Positions 62,973 to 64,000 of a stretch of DNA of 64,000 nt are shown in pieces. Made by a program: the position numbers and the translations under genes. Position 1 is the stretch's first letter. Each line of letters opens with the position of its first letter. Source of the DNA: Mycolicibacterium hodleri (lineage in GTDB: Bacteria > Actinomycetota > Actinomycetes > Mycobacteriales > Mycobacteriaceae); the NCBI RefSeq assembly GCF_006439015.1, contig NZ_RCZG01000007.1:186001-250000 (forward strand), given 5' to 3'. A model generated the notes under the pieces. That model ran no database searches and had not been told where the DNA came from. It saw nothing but the letters and a program-made list of their open reading frames with translations.

Positions 62973-63995
62973 GTGAAGGTCAGTAAAAGTGTGATCAGAG
63001 CCGTGCTACGAGGCTCACGACCACCGTTCGAGTCCCGCCACATGGGCGTCGGTGGGCGACGACTCATGCTGGCATTGCTCACGGCTGCAGCTCGCCCTCC
63101 ACGGGGTACCAACTACCAGCGCGTCACCGTCAGGGGCGTCCCCGTCCTCGGTGTGCAACCCCCGCATCGAGGAGGCCGCGGGACGCTGATCTATTTGCAC
63201 GGCGGCGCCTATGCACTGGGTAGCGCCAAGGGCTACCGCGGCATGGTGGCCCAGCTTGCCGCGGCTGCCGGAATGACGGCATTGATCCCCGACTACTCTC
63301 GCGCCCCGGAGGCTCGATATCCGGTTGCACTCGAAGAAATGGTCACGGTCTACTCCCGGTTACTCCAGGACGGGCTCGACCCGAAAACGACTGTCATTGC
63401 CGGCGATTCGGCCGGTGGCGGCTTGACGTTGGCACTTGCCATGGTGCTGCGCGATCGCGGAGTCCCCGCTCCCGCCGCTCTCGGTTTGATTTGCCCCTGG
63501 GCGGACCTCGCCATCGACGTCGACAGACGGCGACCGGCCTTGCGCGATCCCCTCATCGTTCCGTCGATGACGGCCGAATGGGCGCCGCGCTACGTCGGAT
63601 ACTCCGATCCCCGGTTGCCGGGAATTTCTCCGGTATACGGCGACATGACCGGCCTGCCACCGATCGTCATGCAGACCGCTGGCGACGATCCGATCTCCAT
63701 CGACGGCGAAAAGATCGAAATCGCTTGTGCTGCCTCGAAGACAGCCGTCCTAGACCACCGGCGGTTCGACGACTTGTGGCACGACTTCCATCTCCAGGTC
63801 AGTCTGCTTCCCGAGGCGCGCGATGCGATCGTCGACCTCGGCACGAAGCTGCGCAACCACCTCCCCGTCAACCAGGTCCGGCCGGACCTTCGCACGGGAG
63901 GTCTCCACCACATGAGCTCAACCGAACCCAAAGTCGCCGTCATAGCCGGTGCCCGCTCCGGCATCGAGCGGTCTAGAAAGGACACACCACGATGA
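62973..63995 (+). CDS. Alpha/beta hydrolase (Lip-type) with C-terminal SDR-derived tail
   Basis: A 340-residue esterase of the HSL group: oxyanion YLHGGAYALG, nucleophile GDSAGGGL, Asp in QTAGDDPIS, His in DLWHDFHL. GTG 62973 follows GAGAGG. A normal C-terminus would be near LRNHLPVNQ, but the frame continues into MSSTEPKVAVIAGARSGIE (from 63912), which is the start of a short-chain dehydrogenase, then breaks up before the stop. The tail is thus the first codons of a lost downstream gene. The stop overlaps the next start as ATGA. Confidence 0.85.
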   Translation: MKVSKSVIRAVLRGSRPPFESRHMGVGGRRLMLALLTAAARPPRGTNYQRVTVRGVPVLGVQPPHRGGRGTLIYLHGGAYALGSAKGYRGMVAQLAAAAGMTALIPDYSRAPEARYPVALEEMVTVYSRLLQDGLDPKTTVIAGDSAGGGLTLALAMVLRDRGVPAPAALGLICPWADLAIDVDRRRPALRDPLIVPSMTAEWAPRYVGYSDPRLPGISPVYGDMTGLPPIVMQTAGDDPISIDGEKIEIACAASKTAVLDHRRFDDLWHDFHLQVSLLPEARDAIVDLGTKLRNHLPVNQVRPDLRTGGLHHMSSTEPKVAVIAGARSGIERSRKDTPR

Positions 63996-64000
63996 AGACC
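63992..64000 (+). CDS. Start of a further gene (3' end outside window)
   Basis: ATG 63992 overlaps the hydrolase stop as ATGA, and AAAGGA at 63977 is a suitable ribosome site. Only three codons (Met-Lys-Thr) are visible, so the product cannot be named. Confidence 0.5.

Overview
The window is high-GC actinobacterial DNA. It has many GTG starts, long chains of genes overlapping by 4 bp (ATGA or GTGA), and dense lipid, steroid and acyl-CoA enzymes: a CYP125-family P450, an EthA-like Baeyer-Villiger monooxygenase, several FadD/FadE-type enzymes and an Ltp-type thiolase. This points to the Mycobacteriaceae, most likely a free-living, fast-growing Mycolicibacterium/Mycobacterium. The species cannot be fixed from the sequence alone. 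No CRISPR array, rRNA, complete tRNA or intact insertion sequence was seen.

Layout. 1-4.3 kb: end of a flavin amine oxidase, an alpha/beta hydrolase, a zinc alcohol dehydrogenase and a quinone oxidoreductase. 4.4-7.0 kb: a polar amino-acid ABC importer whose ATPase carries four 36-bp tandem repeats at its N-terminus. 7.2-9.4 kb: a SHOCT-tail protein and a CYP125-type P450, separated by a decayed copy of the ABC ATPase 3' end. 9.5-22.9 kb: a large catabolic cluster. It has one arm of aldehyde dehydrogenase, two acyl-CoA synthetases, SDR, Baeyer-Villiger monooxygenase and esterase. A second arm has two acyl-CoA dehydrogenases, two MaoC-like hydratase subunits, an Ltp thiolase-like protein and a DUF35 protein, in the order of the cholesterol igr operon. 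A PadR regulator sits between the two arms. Together with CYP125 this reads as a paralogous steroid or isoprenoid side-chain degradation system.

23-34 kb is more mosaic: a zinc dehydrogenase with a perfect palindrome upstream, a small exported protein, an AAA ATPase behind a nested dyad, a MOSC-ferredoxin-reductase fusion, an internally duplicated membrane protein, a flavin split-barrel protein with its core missing, a hydrolase and a large LuxR (LAL) regulator. 33.8-37.0 kb has a dehalogenase-like hydrolase, an isochorismatase-type hydrolase, a beta-carbonic-anhydrase-like protein and an SDR broken by a one-base frameshift.

37-59.6 kb is a C2 and storage-polymer region. Acetyl-CoA synthetase, an acetate transporter, an aldehyde dehydrogenase and an AdhP-type alcohol dehydrogenase feed acetyl-CoA. 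They are followed by phaB, a KAS III-like enzyme with a large unknown N-terminal domain, phaC, a PhaZ-like depolymerase, a single-chain eukaryote-type acyl-CoA carboxylase of 1877 residues, a phasin-like protein, a Cys-nucleophile PhaC-like enzyme, an XRE regulator and a second acetate transporter. No PhaA thiolase is present. I infer that acetoacetyl-CoA is made from malonyl-CoA plus acetyl-CoA by the KAS III-like enzyme (NphT7 chemistry), giving a carboxylase-driven, thiolase-free polyhydroxyalkanoate pathway. This is the most interesting hypothesis in the window.

59.6-61.4 kb is gene-poor and degenerate. It carries the 3' half of an initiator tRNA-fMet gene with its terminator hairpin, the scar of a tRNA-targeted integration. 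The window ends with an EthA-like monooxygenase, a hydrolase whose C-terminus has absorbed the first codons of a lost SDR gene, and the first three codons of another gene.
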